Program-made: the position numbers and the translations under genes
The notes under the pieces: generated by a model
Databases searched by the model: none
What the model saw: the letters and a program-made list of their open reading frames with translations, nothing else
Told to the model about the DNA's origin: nothing
Assembly: GCA_003427395.1 (NCBI GenBank)
Contig: BFEA01000009.1
Span: forward strand, 5,406,271 to 5,436,017
Direction of reading: 5' to 3'
Source of the DNA: Chara braunii
Lineage: Eukaryota > Streptophyta > Charophyceae > Charales > Characeae
Length of the DNA: 29,747 nucleotides
Part shown: piece after piece, positions 10,960 through 19,068 of the stretch
Position numbering within the stretch: position 1 is the stretch's first letter
How the letters are laid out: each line of letters begins with the position of its first letter

Positions 10960-11042
10960 CATTATCAATTATTATTATTATTGCTGTTATGATTATTATT
11001 ACTTATTATTAATTAATTAATTTATTTATTATTTATTATTTC
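10960..11042. repeat. A/T low-complexity, (ATT)n-rich
   Basis: Runs of ATT, TTAA and TTTA repeats. Similar (AAT)n tracts border the LTR-associated units at 12840-12852, 17638-17759 and 19020-19068. Confidence 0.85.
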
Positions 11043-11317
11043 GTTATCCTTATGCCACCAGATTCACCTCACCTTGTTGCAGCATGCATGTGAACAGATA
11101 CCATTGATTCAACGACTTGCGAATAACAGGATCAACTACGTTACTTGCAATGAAGCAGAACGCCCACACAGAAACTCAGATATACAAACTTGGCCAGGAA
11201 CTCAGTTTGAAGCCAACTTGATACGTCGGTGGATATGACACCCGACGCCAGTCTGAAATTCTCACCCAATCTACTGTATTCACTAGCAAGACTTGGTTGT
11301 TGCACACACTCATACAC

Positions 11318-11605
11318 GAAGAAGAAGAAGAAGGAGAGAGGAAGAGAGAAAGACACAAAGGTAGAAAGAAGGAGAGAGGGAAAAACGAGAACCGACAAAA
11401 CGACAGATAAATAAAACCAAATATACGAACATACAAACACTCACTTACACATATACAGAACGACAAACACGAGCAGGAAAATGCGGGCAAACAGACAAAC
11501 AAACAAGACAACAACGGACGGACACAGATAGTCACACAGTCACACAAACAGACAGTCGAGCAGACAAATAGACAAGACAAAGAGAGAGAAAGAGAGAGAG
11601 AGGGA
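11318..11605. repeat. (GAA)n then GACA/AAAC-rich cryptic simple sequence
   Basis: GAAGAAGAAGAAGG at 11318 passes into about 200 bp rich in GACA, AAACA and CACAC words, then a GA run (11580-11610). The composition matches 12130-12640 and the complement of 18100-18430, which also lie next to LTR fragments. Minus-strand frames here are Ser/Cys/Leu/Val low complexity and are not genes. Confidence 0.8.
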
Positions 11606-11689
11606 GAGGCTCGTGAAGATGCACGCGCGGAGGTAGAAGAGGGAGAAGAAGAGGAAAAAAAAGAGGGAACCGGGGTGCACACGGTCGCG

Positions 11690-11920
11690 CATGGTACTTG
11701 CCGACTGAACAAAGTGCGACTTGGACTTGGTACTGCTGACTTGACACAGTTGGACAACCCACTGGCCCATTTGCCTCTAGTCTAACATGAGCGACACCCG
11801 AAAGGTCATTTATGGACCTTCCGGAGGTCTGTAGACCTTGCCTTGTGAGACTCAAGTAGTTGCGACCTTGACTCTTCAGGACTGCAGCGTCTACGACTCC
11901 TACACAACTATGACCCCTAC
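11690..11920 (-). mobile_element. Diverged LTR fragment, minus orientation
   Basis: This stretch aligns with the LTR at 19069-19724 on the same strand. Shared pieces are CATGGTACTTGC, ACTTGACACAGTTGG-like and TTTGCCTCT words, CCGAAAGGTC followed by its pairing arm GACCTTCCGG, and GCGACCTTGACTCTTCAGG. The last matches the TACGACCTTGACTCTTCAGG part of the tandem U3 units. The TATA region and 3' end are not recognisable. Confidence 0.6.
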
Positions 11921-12049
11921 TCGGCTGACCTACAGACCGAACCCCGACAGATACATGGACCTACGACAGACAACAATCGACTACCAAAATACAAGTTGCT
12001 GGTTGAAATACACAGGGGTCTACTCGATACTGAACATGGGTGAGGCCGA

Positions 12050-12110
12050 GGCCTAGCGATCGAACCTGGGAACTGCATCTGCTATCGTAAAAGTGAAAAC
12101 CATTTTAATT
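12050..12110 (-). repeat. tRNA-like repeat arm, minus
   Basis: Read on the minus strand, GCAGATGCAGTTCCCAGGTT followed by CGATCGCTAGG resembles 12868-12912 on the plus strand (GCAGTAGCGAATGCAGATCC, then CAGGGCTCGATCCCTAG). GGTTCGATC is a pol III B-box-like word. The two arms enclose the GACA-rich segment as an inverted repeat. Confidence 0.5.
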
Positions 12111-12129
12111 GTATCACTATCAGAGAAAG

Positions 12130-12640
12130 AGAGGAGAGAGGAGAGACAACTACACAACAGATTCAAACACGCAAATAGACTGGTAGACACCAACGGACAA
12201 ACGCACGCACAGAGACAGAACGGCCGACACAGACAGACTGACTAAGACATACCGACAAACAAACATAGTCAGTCAGTTAGACAAACAAAGAGTAATCAGT
12301 CACAGACAGACACAAACAAATAGACAAAAACCGACACGGACAGTCAGCCAGACAGGACAGACGGAACAGACAGTCAGATGGACCCCGTCTGTGTGAATGT
12401 GTGCATAGAAAAAAATGAGATAGACAAACAATCAGACGAAGTTGGCCAGACGAACCGACATACACAGTCGGAAGGGACAAACAAACACAAACAAACAAAC
12501 ATACAAAGACAAGCACAGACGATTACTTGATAAGCGGTGCCAGACAGCCGGACAGACGCTCCGACAGACAGAATCGAACAGATGCTCCGACAGACACAGT
12601 TGGACAGATCGGACGCAATTAGACAAACAGGGCACCAGGC
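12130..12640. repeat. GACA-rich cryptic simple sequence
   Basis: About 500 bp of diverged GACA, GACAGACA and AAACAAACA words without strict period. Its reverse complement resembles 18100-18430. Frames on both strands are low complexity (Cys/Leu/Val/Phe or Thr/Asp/Arg/Gln) and are not genes. Confidence 0.8.
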
Positions 12641-12644
12641 AGGG

Positions 12645-12855
12645 AGGAGTGACTTTGATATTGTGCTGGTGTGGCCTACGGGCTTGAACAATAACTCATT
12701 ACTGCATTGTATTCTTCTATATGGATGTTTTCTCGGTCCATTTGTACTCTCTGCTTAAACACGACTACTTGGGCATCTGTGTGGTTTCGCGAATTGGTTT
12801 TCTGTATATTGTTCACTCTCATATTCCTTGCATATTATATTACTATTATTGAAAC
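12645..12855 (+). repeat. LTR-associated block, inverted partner of 17755-17955
   Basis: The word order GTGTGGCCTACGGGCTTGAA, CTGCATTGTATT, ATATGGATG, CCATTTGTACTCT and GCATATTATATTACTATTAT is repeated in inverted orientation at 17955 down to 17755. There the last part is a long (AAT)n tract. Together with the adjacent GACA-rich stretch and LTR fragment it forms one composite unit, present here and inverted at 17.6-19.0 kb. Confidence 0.75.
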
Positions 12856-12915
12856 GGTAATCACCAGTTCGCAGTAGCGAATGCAGATCCCAGGGCTCGA
12901 TCCCTAGTTCCCTAT
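12845..12915 (+). repeat. tRNA-like repeat arm, plus
   Basis: Partner of 12050-12110. It contains CAGGGCTCGATCCCTAG, a weak B-box-like word. No complete cloverleaf can be drawn. Confidence 0.45.
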
Positions 12916-13060
12916 CTTACCTGTGTATAGTATTGATGTCAACCCGTAGACTTGAACCCGCGACCTGTAGGATCGCCAGTTGTAGGCAGGGTTTCGTAGG
13001 TCACAGCTTAGAAGGGAATCGAACTGTAGACTTGTAGGGTAGGAGTCTAGACACTTCCAA

Positions 13061-13182
13061 AGTCGTAGCTGTAGGATGCCTGAAGAGTCAAGGTCGTAGC
13101 TGCTACTTACCTGAAAGGGCAAAGTCGTAGCTGCTACTTACGTGAAAGGGCAAAGTCGTAGCTGCTACAGTACCGAAAGGCC
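13061..13182 (+). repeat. 31 bp tandem units in LTR U3
   Basis: Units start at 13061, 13091, 13122 and 13153, each beginning with an AAGTCGTAGCTGCTAC-like word followed by a CTGAAAGGGCA-like word. The minus-strand LTR has three units, so copy number has changed between the two LTRs. Their position upstream of the TATA box suggests an enhancer role; this is inference. Confidence 0.9.
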
Positions 13183-13377
13183 AACTTCGAGACTTCTAGA
13201 AGTGGCCTTTCGGAGTTGGTCTGTGTTCAGCAGAGGCAAGTGGTCGACTGGTGGTAGTCCACCTAGCCCAGTCAGCAGTCCCAGTTAATCAGTCCGGTCC
13301 TGTTCAGCAAGTATCGTGTGGGACTGTGTGCATATCGTGGGCCAAGGGATACAGGGCAGACCAACACAGCGCAAAAG

Positions 13378-13384
13378 TATAAAT
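13378..13384 (+). promoter_or_regulatory. LTR TATA box
   Basis: TATAAAT sits in the middle of the LTR in the context AGTATAAATCAAGAGGC. It is conserved at 18716-18722 and, inverted, at 19457-19463. Conservation in a diverged copy supports a promoter role. Confidence 0.7.
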
Positions 13385-13777
13385 CAAGAGGCTGCGTCCA
13401 GCCATTCATTCATTCCTGCAGATGCCATGCGGAAGCGCTGCCCCAGCAGCTTGTTCGAGGAGGTCTGCAGTGCGCCCGAAGATGAAGAGGGCAGTGAAGT
13501 GTAGTGTAGCGATAGGATAGTGGCAGCCATAGCTGCCATAGCTCTGGTAGCGTGTGTGTGTGTGTGTGTGTGTTGCGTGTAGAGTGTTGCGTGTGGGACA
13601 TCCAGGGTGATCCAGAGTGCGAACAGTGAGTTGTGTGGGCGCTCAGTCGCCATAGCCAGTTGAAGAGAACTCCTACCTGCTTACGATATCTTGAGTACTG
13701 TGAGGGCGCATGTCGCCAGTTTGCTGTTTCGCTGTTTGCATGCATGACAAGTGTGAAGAAGTCTAGTCTGATTGCAC

Positions 13778-13793
13778 TGGTATCGGAGCAGGT
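13778..13793 (+). promoter_or_regulatory. Primer-binding site for initiator Met-tRNA
   Basis: TGGTATCGGAGCAGGT starts one base after the LTR end CA. The canonical plant LTR-element site is TGGTATCAGAGC, so 11 of the first 12 bases agree. It defines the LTR boundary and the direction of the element (plus strand here). Confidence 0.85.
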
Positions 13794-13905
13794 ACCCGCT
13801 GTTCCACGCGCGCGAGGTGTGCAGGGCAGATGTGCCATAGCTGAAGTTACCGCCGGAGGAGGCAGTCCGCCATAGCGGACCTCGAGGTGGAAGAAGACGC
13901 CGCGC

Positions 13906-14342
13906 NNNNNNNNNNNNNNNNNNNNNNNNNNNNNNNNNNNNNNNNNNNNNNNNNNNNNNNNNNNNNNNNNNNNNNNNNNNNNNNNNNNNNNNNNNNNNNN
14001 NNNNNNNNNNNNNNNNNNNNNNNNNNNNNNNNNNNNNNNNNNNNNNNNNNNNNNNNNNNNNNNNNNNNNNNNNNNNNNNNNNNNNNNNNNNNNNNNNNNN
14101 NNNNNNNNNNNNNNNNNNNNNNNNNNNNNNNNNNNNNNNNNNNNNNNNNNNNNNNNNNNNNNNNNNNNNNNNNNNNNNNNNNNNNNNNNNNNNNNNNNNN
14201 NNNNNNNNNNNNNNNNNNNNNNNNNNNNNNNNNNNNNNNNNNNNNNNNNNNNNNNNNNNNNNNNNNNNNNNNNNNNNNNNNNNNNNNNNNNNNNNNNNNN
14301 NNNNNNNNNNNNNNNNNNNNNNNNNNNNNNNNNNNNNNNNNN
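13906..14342. other. Assembly gap (437 N)
   Basis: A run of N inside the retrotransposon leader. Its real length and content are unknown. Frames crossing it are artefacts. Confidence 1.
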
Positions 14343-14420
14343 GGAAGGGGAAGTAGACGGCGAGGGTGACGAGGGTGATGGTGCCGCCAGCCATAGCCGA
14401 GGTGAAGGTTTCACCGGGGG

Positions 14421-14581
14421 TTGACCGGAGCGTTGACCAGAGGGTTGACCAAGGGTTGACCAGGCGTTGACCGAGGGTGTTGACCAAGTGTTGACTGGGG
14501 GTTGCCCGCGTTGACTCGACGTTGACCGGGGCTGCTGACCAAGATTTTGACCAAGCTGGAGTTGGTGATATCTCGTTGACC
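14421..14581 (+). repeat. Array of eleven TTGAC(C/T) boxes
   Basis: TTGACC or TTGACT occurs at 14421, 14433, 14445, 14456, 14467, 14480, 14491, 14511, 14522, 14547 and 14576, always in the same orientation and mostly 10-13 bp apart. The repeat unit is roughly GGGTTGACCA(AG). TTGAC(C/T) is the core of the plant W box bound by WRKY factors, but the array may simply be a minisatellite. Confidence 0.9.
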
Positions 14582-15202
14582 CCTCAGCCTATCCCCTTAC
14601 CCTATGGATGTGCACCTACCCCACGGTACTTGCTGAGTTGTCTGTCTACTCTTTCTGCATTGAGTCTCTTCTGTCTTAGGTGCTAGGACCTTGTGGATGA
14701 AGGATAGGGCCTTGCTGCCAAACCTACACGGGCTTAGTAGGACCAAAGCTCTACTCTGGCACTTGGAGACCTGGGCATGAGCGGCGAGCGCTCGTTAAAC
14801 AACTCGTCTAGCCCAATGACCGGCAGGTCTACTAAGTTCAATGTAGAGGGTCTGAACTCCGGGCTGTAGGCTGAAACGAGGGCCGTTTTTAAGTGTTGAG
14901 GCCTGGTTGAGCCACCCCCCTACCGGACGTATTACAGCTGATGATCTGTGTCTGACGACTCAACTGTCCTGAGGGATACGAACCCCTCCAAGGACCGGTA
15001 CAGACCGGCGGGCTGCTCGGTGTGGCACAGTAGGCTGGAACGGCTGAGTTGTGGGCTGAAATCGCCAGGAAGAACCAAGCTGATCACGTCGTCCTGTCTG
15101 CGACGTTAAAGAATTCTTGAGGAGTTACGGGGGATCTCCTTAAATGCCTCCAGATCAGCTTTTGGTTCAGTAGTGACAGCCTTAGAATAAGTCTTGGGTT
15201 AG

Positions 15203-15236
15203 GGACCATAGTTGACAGGGTCTTACCCTGTGGTCC
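15203..15236 (+). promoter_or_regulatory. Hairpin in the leader just before Gag
   Basis: ACAGGGT (15215-15221) pairs perfectly with ACCCTGT (15225-15231) around CTT. GGACC (15203-15207) pairs with GGTCC (15232-15236), leaving a seven-base bulge. It lies 82 bases before the Gag ATG. Packaging or dimer-linkage signals of retroelements often lie here; the role is inference. Confidence 0.6.
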
Positions 15237-15318
15237 TTAGGAAGTCGGTCAGTAGGTTTGTGTCCGGGTAGGTCCAAGTGGTGAGGAGTGAGACCTTTGT
15301 CGTGCACCTGACACCACC

Positions 15319-15816
15319 ATGGTAGACACCCGGCGCGGCACCTCCACTATGCCGTACACAAAGGAGGAGGAGGCAAAGATGGCCGCCATCCTGCAGGAGA
15401 GAAAGGAGAAGAAGGAGGCCAAGAAGATGACCTTGAAGGAGGAGCAGGCGGCCAAATTGAAGAAGATGGAAGAAGAGATGGCCAGGGAGAAAGAGAGGTT
15501 AAAGAAGGAAGAAGAAGAGAAACTGAAGGTGGTGGATGAAGAAGAGGACGGTCCGCCACTGCAAAGGAGTAGTGGGCAGCCCAGTAGTAGTACCTGTGGA
15601 GATCTGGAGAAGAGGATATCTGAACGGGTTGCCAACCTGACTGTGGGAGAAGAGGAAGAGGTTAGTATGTATATCCCGCAGGATCAGCAAGAAGCTGCCA
15701 TAAAGGCTTGGGATGCAGAGAAAGACCCTCTTAAACGTCAAGCGTTGGTCTTCTTTTCGAATGATTTTTCCCCGCGGTATTTTGCCCTTTATCCTACTTT
15801 TTTTTATGACATTTAG
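15319..15816 (+). pseudogene. gag: Gag N-terminal head, truncated
   Basis: The start ATG lies in a CACCACCATGG context. The protein begins MVDTRRGTSTMPYTKEEEAK. Residues 15-77 are almost entirely Glu, Lys, Ala, Met and Arg and would form a long charged coiled coil. An acidic stretch (111-115) and DPLKRQAL (136-143) follow. After residue 143 the sequence becomes F/Y/P-rich and unlike the head, ending at a TAG at 15814-15816, so the true Gag breaks near 15747-15750. No capsid, CCHC knuckle or pol follows on this strand. The missing continuation seems to be the minus-strand Gag that begins near 24445. From memory, MVDTRRG proteins of this kind are common among Chara predicted proteins. It would be the first part of the virus-like-particle protein. 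Confidence 0.75.
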
Positions 15817-15875
15817 AGTCGCTCCCGTTGAAGAGCTCCCTTTTTTCTTTCTCTTCTTCTTGTGCTGACATACGC

Positions 15876-16870
15876 AAGTAGTGGGTTGACTCACCCGGAA
15901 ATCTTCCACTACTTAATCAATTTCAGACAGTCGGTTAGTCAAATGAGTAGTCGAGTCGTCCCACGGGAGCACTCAACCACCCTTCAAAGCCTATGCAATC
16001 CTCAGGCAATCAATTAGTTTAATCAACTTTATGCAAGTGATCAGATAACTCATATGAGAGCACCCCTTTACTAGTTAAAACAAGTAGTTAGGAGACCTTT
16101 GTTGAACCATCTCAACACGTGACCCAACATTCAGAAAATACCCCAGATCCAGGTGTCAATACAAAATTCAAGTTAGTAATAGGTGGTCTTCACAGAAGCC
16201 TCCTATTATTCCTTGATAAAAAATTCAGCCTATCCTCAATAGTGTAATAGGATGACCCCACGGGAGCCTCCCGTAACCTGATCCAATATTAAATAAATTG
16301 ACCGTTAGTAATCAATCATGCCATCCATCAGTCATACTCAAGCAAGTAGTAGGGTTACTCATCCGGGAGTATCCCTCTACTGTTCAAACATAATCACTCC
16401 ATTCCTTCCCCCTGTTAGTAGATCCCCAAATCAAACAAGTATTATGATAACCCTACTACCAGTTCGATGCGTAAGAGATTAGTCAAAACAACTTTTGGTT
16501 AAGTCGCCCTGACTCTTCACCTACCTTGCCTATGCATTGTAAATGAGCAAAAGGTATGCTGACTCCCACGGGAAGTCGGACAGATCGTCATAGACTTAGG
16601 AGTTCGTGTACTCACTCGGTGAGTACTTAATTCCCTTCCTCGTCTGGTCAGATCCGTGATAGGAGAGCCCCACGGGAGTCTCCTACTACCTTTGTTGTTG
16701 ATGATATGTACCCCACGGAAGTACCGGATTAACTCTTAGATCTAGCCTGTAAGGTAATAAAGAAACCGTACGGCAGCTTCCCGTCACCAACGTTGGCGTC
16801 AACCAGACTTTTTATCAGATCATTACTTAGTCGGATAAATTCACATGAGAGTACCCCATCATTTTCCTTC
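15876..16870 (+). repeat. Array B: about a dozen diverged hairpin units
   Basis: Units of about 35-45 bp recur along about 1 kb. Each has a 5' arm, a central word like CCCACGGGAG or TCATCCGGGAGT, and a pairing 3' arm. Clear examples are 15876-15914 (AAGTAGTGG with CCACTACTT), 16171-16212 (AATAGG with CCTATT), 16344-16386 (AGTAG with CTACT) and 16655-16691 (GGAGA with TCTCC). Others are near 15941, 16034, 16241, 16544, 16708, 16766 and 16826. The arms differ between units while pairing is kept. No coding frame runs through it. Confidence 0.75.
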
Positions 16871-17057
16871 GTCAGTTCATGCAAGCAGTGTGATGACTCC
16901 ATTTGTTTCTCAAATCCAAGCAAACTAGGTTCCTTCTCGGTTCTCCTAGGTTTCTTCCTTAACTCAGACAAGGTTCTTACTTCAATCATATAACATTTTT
17001 TCGTTTTATACACTTTTAGTCCTGAAGAAAACATAAACAATAGGTCATACAGTAATA

Positions 17058-17175
17058 CACGCAGTCCAATAGGTGGTTGTAGCATATACGGGTATATGGG
17101 AAAGGAATAGATAACACGTACCTCATGGTTCCCTGGCTCCAGAGTTCCTCCTGAACTCCAGCTGAGCTCCCGCAA
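17058..17175 (+). repeat. Tail block after array B, shared with 3215-3320
   Basis: The segment contains GTTCCTCCTGAACTCCAGCT followed by GAGCTCCC, matching the block after array A. A 158-codon minus frame (16729-17205) overlaps array and tail and has no motif, so I do not call it a gene. Confidence 0.55.
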
Positions 17176-17274
17176 TCGCTCTGTTATGTCGGATCGTTTG
17201 GTCATCCTTCTCTATAGAGTGGATTTTCAATTCAGGGAGTTCATACTATTTCAGATAGTTGTGGAAAGCAACGA

Positions 17275-17640
17275 AATGAGGGGATTAGATTATGGGAGAA
17301 ATGGAGAAGGATGGAGGAGGTAGGTGATGTCACACAATGATAGTGTATCTCTCCTCTCCAATATTCCACCTTTCTCCAAACCTGATCTTCCCCAATTCCT
17401 TTGATGTCAATCAATCAAGAACCAACAAAATGATATTTAGCAATAATTATAACAATCTTAGACAGACACAGAGGAGAAGGAAAATGAGGGTTTAGATAAG
17501 GGGAGAATGGAGAAGGATGGAGGAGGTAGGTACCGTCACACGGTGACGATGTCCTTCTCCTCTCCAGTGCCCCACATCTCCTTCTTCCTGACCCCTGCTT
17601 TTCTCACGATGTTGCAAACAGTAAGTCAACAATCAATAAT
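17275..17640 (+). repeat. Two tandem units, period about 203 bp
   Basis: Units start near 17275 and 17478. Each contains GGAGAATGGAGAAGGATGGA (or close), GGAGGTAGGT, GTCACAC, a CTCTCCTCTCCA-like word and a run like CCACATCTCCTTCTTCCTGA. In the second unit GGAGAAGGA pairs with TCCTTCTCC and CGTCAC with GTGACG, giving a nested hairpin. Confidence 0.75.
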
Positions 17641-17650
17641 AGTAATAATG

Positions 17651-17707
<57 letters not shown>

Positions 17708-17759
17708 GTAATAATAATAACAATAATAATAATAATAAATAATAATAATAATAATAATG
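17638..17759. repeat. (AAT)n microsatellite
   Basis: About 120 bp of AAT/ATA repeats with a few G, C and extra-base interruptions. It starts the inverted composite unit (17.64-19.0 kb), in the same relative place as the short ATT words at 12840-12852. Confidence 0.95.
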
Positions 17760-17955
17760 CACGGAATATGATTGTGAAAGATATACAGAGAACCAAGTCG
17801 AGAAATCAACGGATGTCTAAGTTAATCGTGCATGAGTATAGAGTACAAATGCATCGAGTATCCATCCAAATAGAGCAATACAATGAAGTAAAGAGTCAAT
17901 GTCCAAGCCCGTAGACCACACTAACATAGTAAAAGTCGTTCTTCCTGTCTGACGC
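17760..17955 (-). repeat. LTR-associated block, inverted partner of 12645-12855
   Basis: Read on the minus strand it gives GTGTGGTCTACGGGCTTGGA, CATTGTATTGCTCTATTTGG and GCATTTGTACTCTATAC, then a segment matching 12771-12855 up to the (AAT)n tract. See 12645-12855. Confidence 0.75.
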
Positions 17956-18099
17956 CCAACGCCTATCCTACCCAAGTAGACTATCCTACATGCAGCTACG
18001 TTCATGCAACAGGCTCACTTCGACACTCGAATACCAAAGTTCACGATGCCAACCTTCATAGCCGGCCTCTCTTCATGTACTAGGTAAGTATCTCATCCC

Positions 18100-18430
18100 T
18101 CTTTCCCTCTCTCTACCTTTCTCTGTCTTTCTCTCCTCGTGGGTACGTATCTCTGTATATCGTTGTGTATCTGTACCCCTGTGTCTGTATCCTCGCGTGT
18201 CAACATCATTTGTGTTTCTGTATCACTTGTGTATGTGTGTGTCACTTTGTCCCTGTATGTTTGTTGTCTGTGTGTGCCTGTTATCTACGTATGTTTGTTG
18301 TGACTGTGTGTCGCAGCATCTGTGCATGTTTGTTATTTGTGCGTGTCACTGTGACTGTGTTACTTTGTCTGTGAGTTTGTTTGCCTGTCTCCGTTTGTCT
18401 GCCTATTTGTCAGTCTATTTCGTTTGTCTG
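18100..18430. repeat. TGTC/TGTG-rich cryptic simple sequence
   Basis: Complement of the GACA-rich type at 12130-12640, lying between the block at 17760-17955 and the LTR fragment at 18440. The plus-strand Cys/Val/Leu frames are low complexity, not genes. Confidence 0.8.
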
Positions 18431-18439
18431 TTTAGCGTA

Positions 18440-19018
18440 GGAGTCAAGCCTGTAGCGGGTCGTAGTTGTTACAGCCCCAAAAAGATCGAGGTTGTAGATG
18501 CGGCAGTGTCAAAGGGGCTACTCCACGACTTCACAAAGATCTGGAAGTGGCCCTTCAAACGTTACTTACGGCTAGCCAGAGAAAAATGGGCAGGTGGTAA
18601 GGTCCCCCCATACTAAGTCATCGATACTTAGTCCCTGTTTCACTTAGTCCAATCCGCAAGTACTATACGAGACTGCGTGTACCAGGGGCCCGGTGAAAAG
18701 GCAGCAGGCCAGAAGTATAAATCAAGAGGCAGCGCCCAGCCTTTCATTCATTGTTGCGTGAGCCATGCGGAAGCGCTGCCACAACGACGTGTGCGAGGTG
18801 GTCTGCGGATGCCCGGGAGAGAAGTGGCTTGAAGGTGATAGTGATGACAGTGGTCATAGCCGCCATAGCTGTAGTGGCTGACAGCAACCGTAACCATCCG
18901 GCTATAGGTAACGAGATGTCGTATCAGGCATCACTTTCACTACTACCGGAGACATCGTGCAGATCTGAGTCAACTTATACTACATCGTTTGACGAGTATC
19001 TTCCAGGTTCGGGTTCAT
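18440..19018 (+). mobile_element. Diverged LTR fragment, plus orientation
   Basis: AGAAGTATAAATCAAGAGGC at 18711-18730, then a CCAGCC(T)TTCATTCATT word and GCCATGCGGAAGCGCTGCC, match the TATA region of the LTR at 13376-13442. Upstream pieces such as TCGTAGTTGTTACAG, AGATCTGGAAGTGGCCCTTC and AAGTACTATACGAGACTGCG correspond loosely to the U3. The part after 18880 is not recognisable. It ends at the (TAA)n tract and faces the minus-strand LTR tail to tail. Confidence 0.75.
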
Positions 19019-19019
19019 A

Positions 19020-19068
19020 ATAATAATAATAATAATAATAATGATAATAATAATAATAATAATTATAA
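19020..19068. repeat. (TAA)n microsatellite
   Basis: Repeats of TAA with one G and one TTA interruption. It separates two oppositely oriented LTR copies and abuts the exact 3' end of the minus LTR. Confidence 0.95.

Larger units (their letters stand above)
13044..13776 (+). mobile_element. 5' LTR of a Ty3/gypsy element
   Basis: About 733 bp match the minus-strand LTR at 19069-19724 nearly throughout. The 3' end is fixed twice: both copies stop matching right after CTGATTGCA, and here a plant-type primer-binding site follows one base later. The 5' end is where the copies start matching (AGTCTAGACACTTCC); a TG end just upstream is possible. It holds four 31 bp units, a strong hairpin (13173-13213), a TATA box (13378-13384), GCCATAGC motifs and a (GT)n run near 13551-13574. 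Relative to the other LTR it has one more 31 bp unit and about 40 extra bases near 13240-13300. Confidence 0.9.
13794..15318 (+). other. Long retrotransposon leader between PBS and Gag
   Basis: About 1.5 kb lies between the PBS and the Gag start. It contains two or more GCCATAGC motifs, the 437 bp gap, an array of TTGAC boxes and a strong hairpin close to the Gag start. Long minus-strand frames here come from reading through the gap and are not real. Confidence 0.7.

Noticed and set aside
10200-10968. Ser/Leu/Pro-rich minus-strand frames
   Set aside because: Reverse reading of purine-rich DNA, no motif.
12130-12640. GACA-rich spaced repeats as a CRISPR-like array
   Set aside because: No constant repeat length or unique spacers; it is diverged simple sequence in a eukaryotic context.
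11141-12691. Many Cys/Ser/Leu/Val-rich minus-strand frames resembling membrane proteins
   Set aside because: They are translations of GACA/AAAC and GA low-complexity DNA.
12945-13000. Antisense tRNA-like word (ACTTGAACCCGCGACC); a similar one at 8002-8016
   Set aside because: Only a B-box-like 3' half is present; no cloverleaf or A box at the right distance.
13410-14487. 268- and 334-codon minus-strand frames and a 160-codon plus frame
   Set aside because: They are open only because they cross the 437 N gap; the rest is LTR and leader.
15164-15180. TGGTTCAGTAGTGACAG as a primer-binding site
   Set aside because: A far better site (TGGTATCGGAGC) directly abuts the LTR end at 13778.
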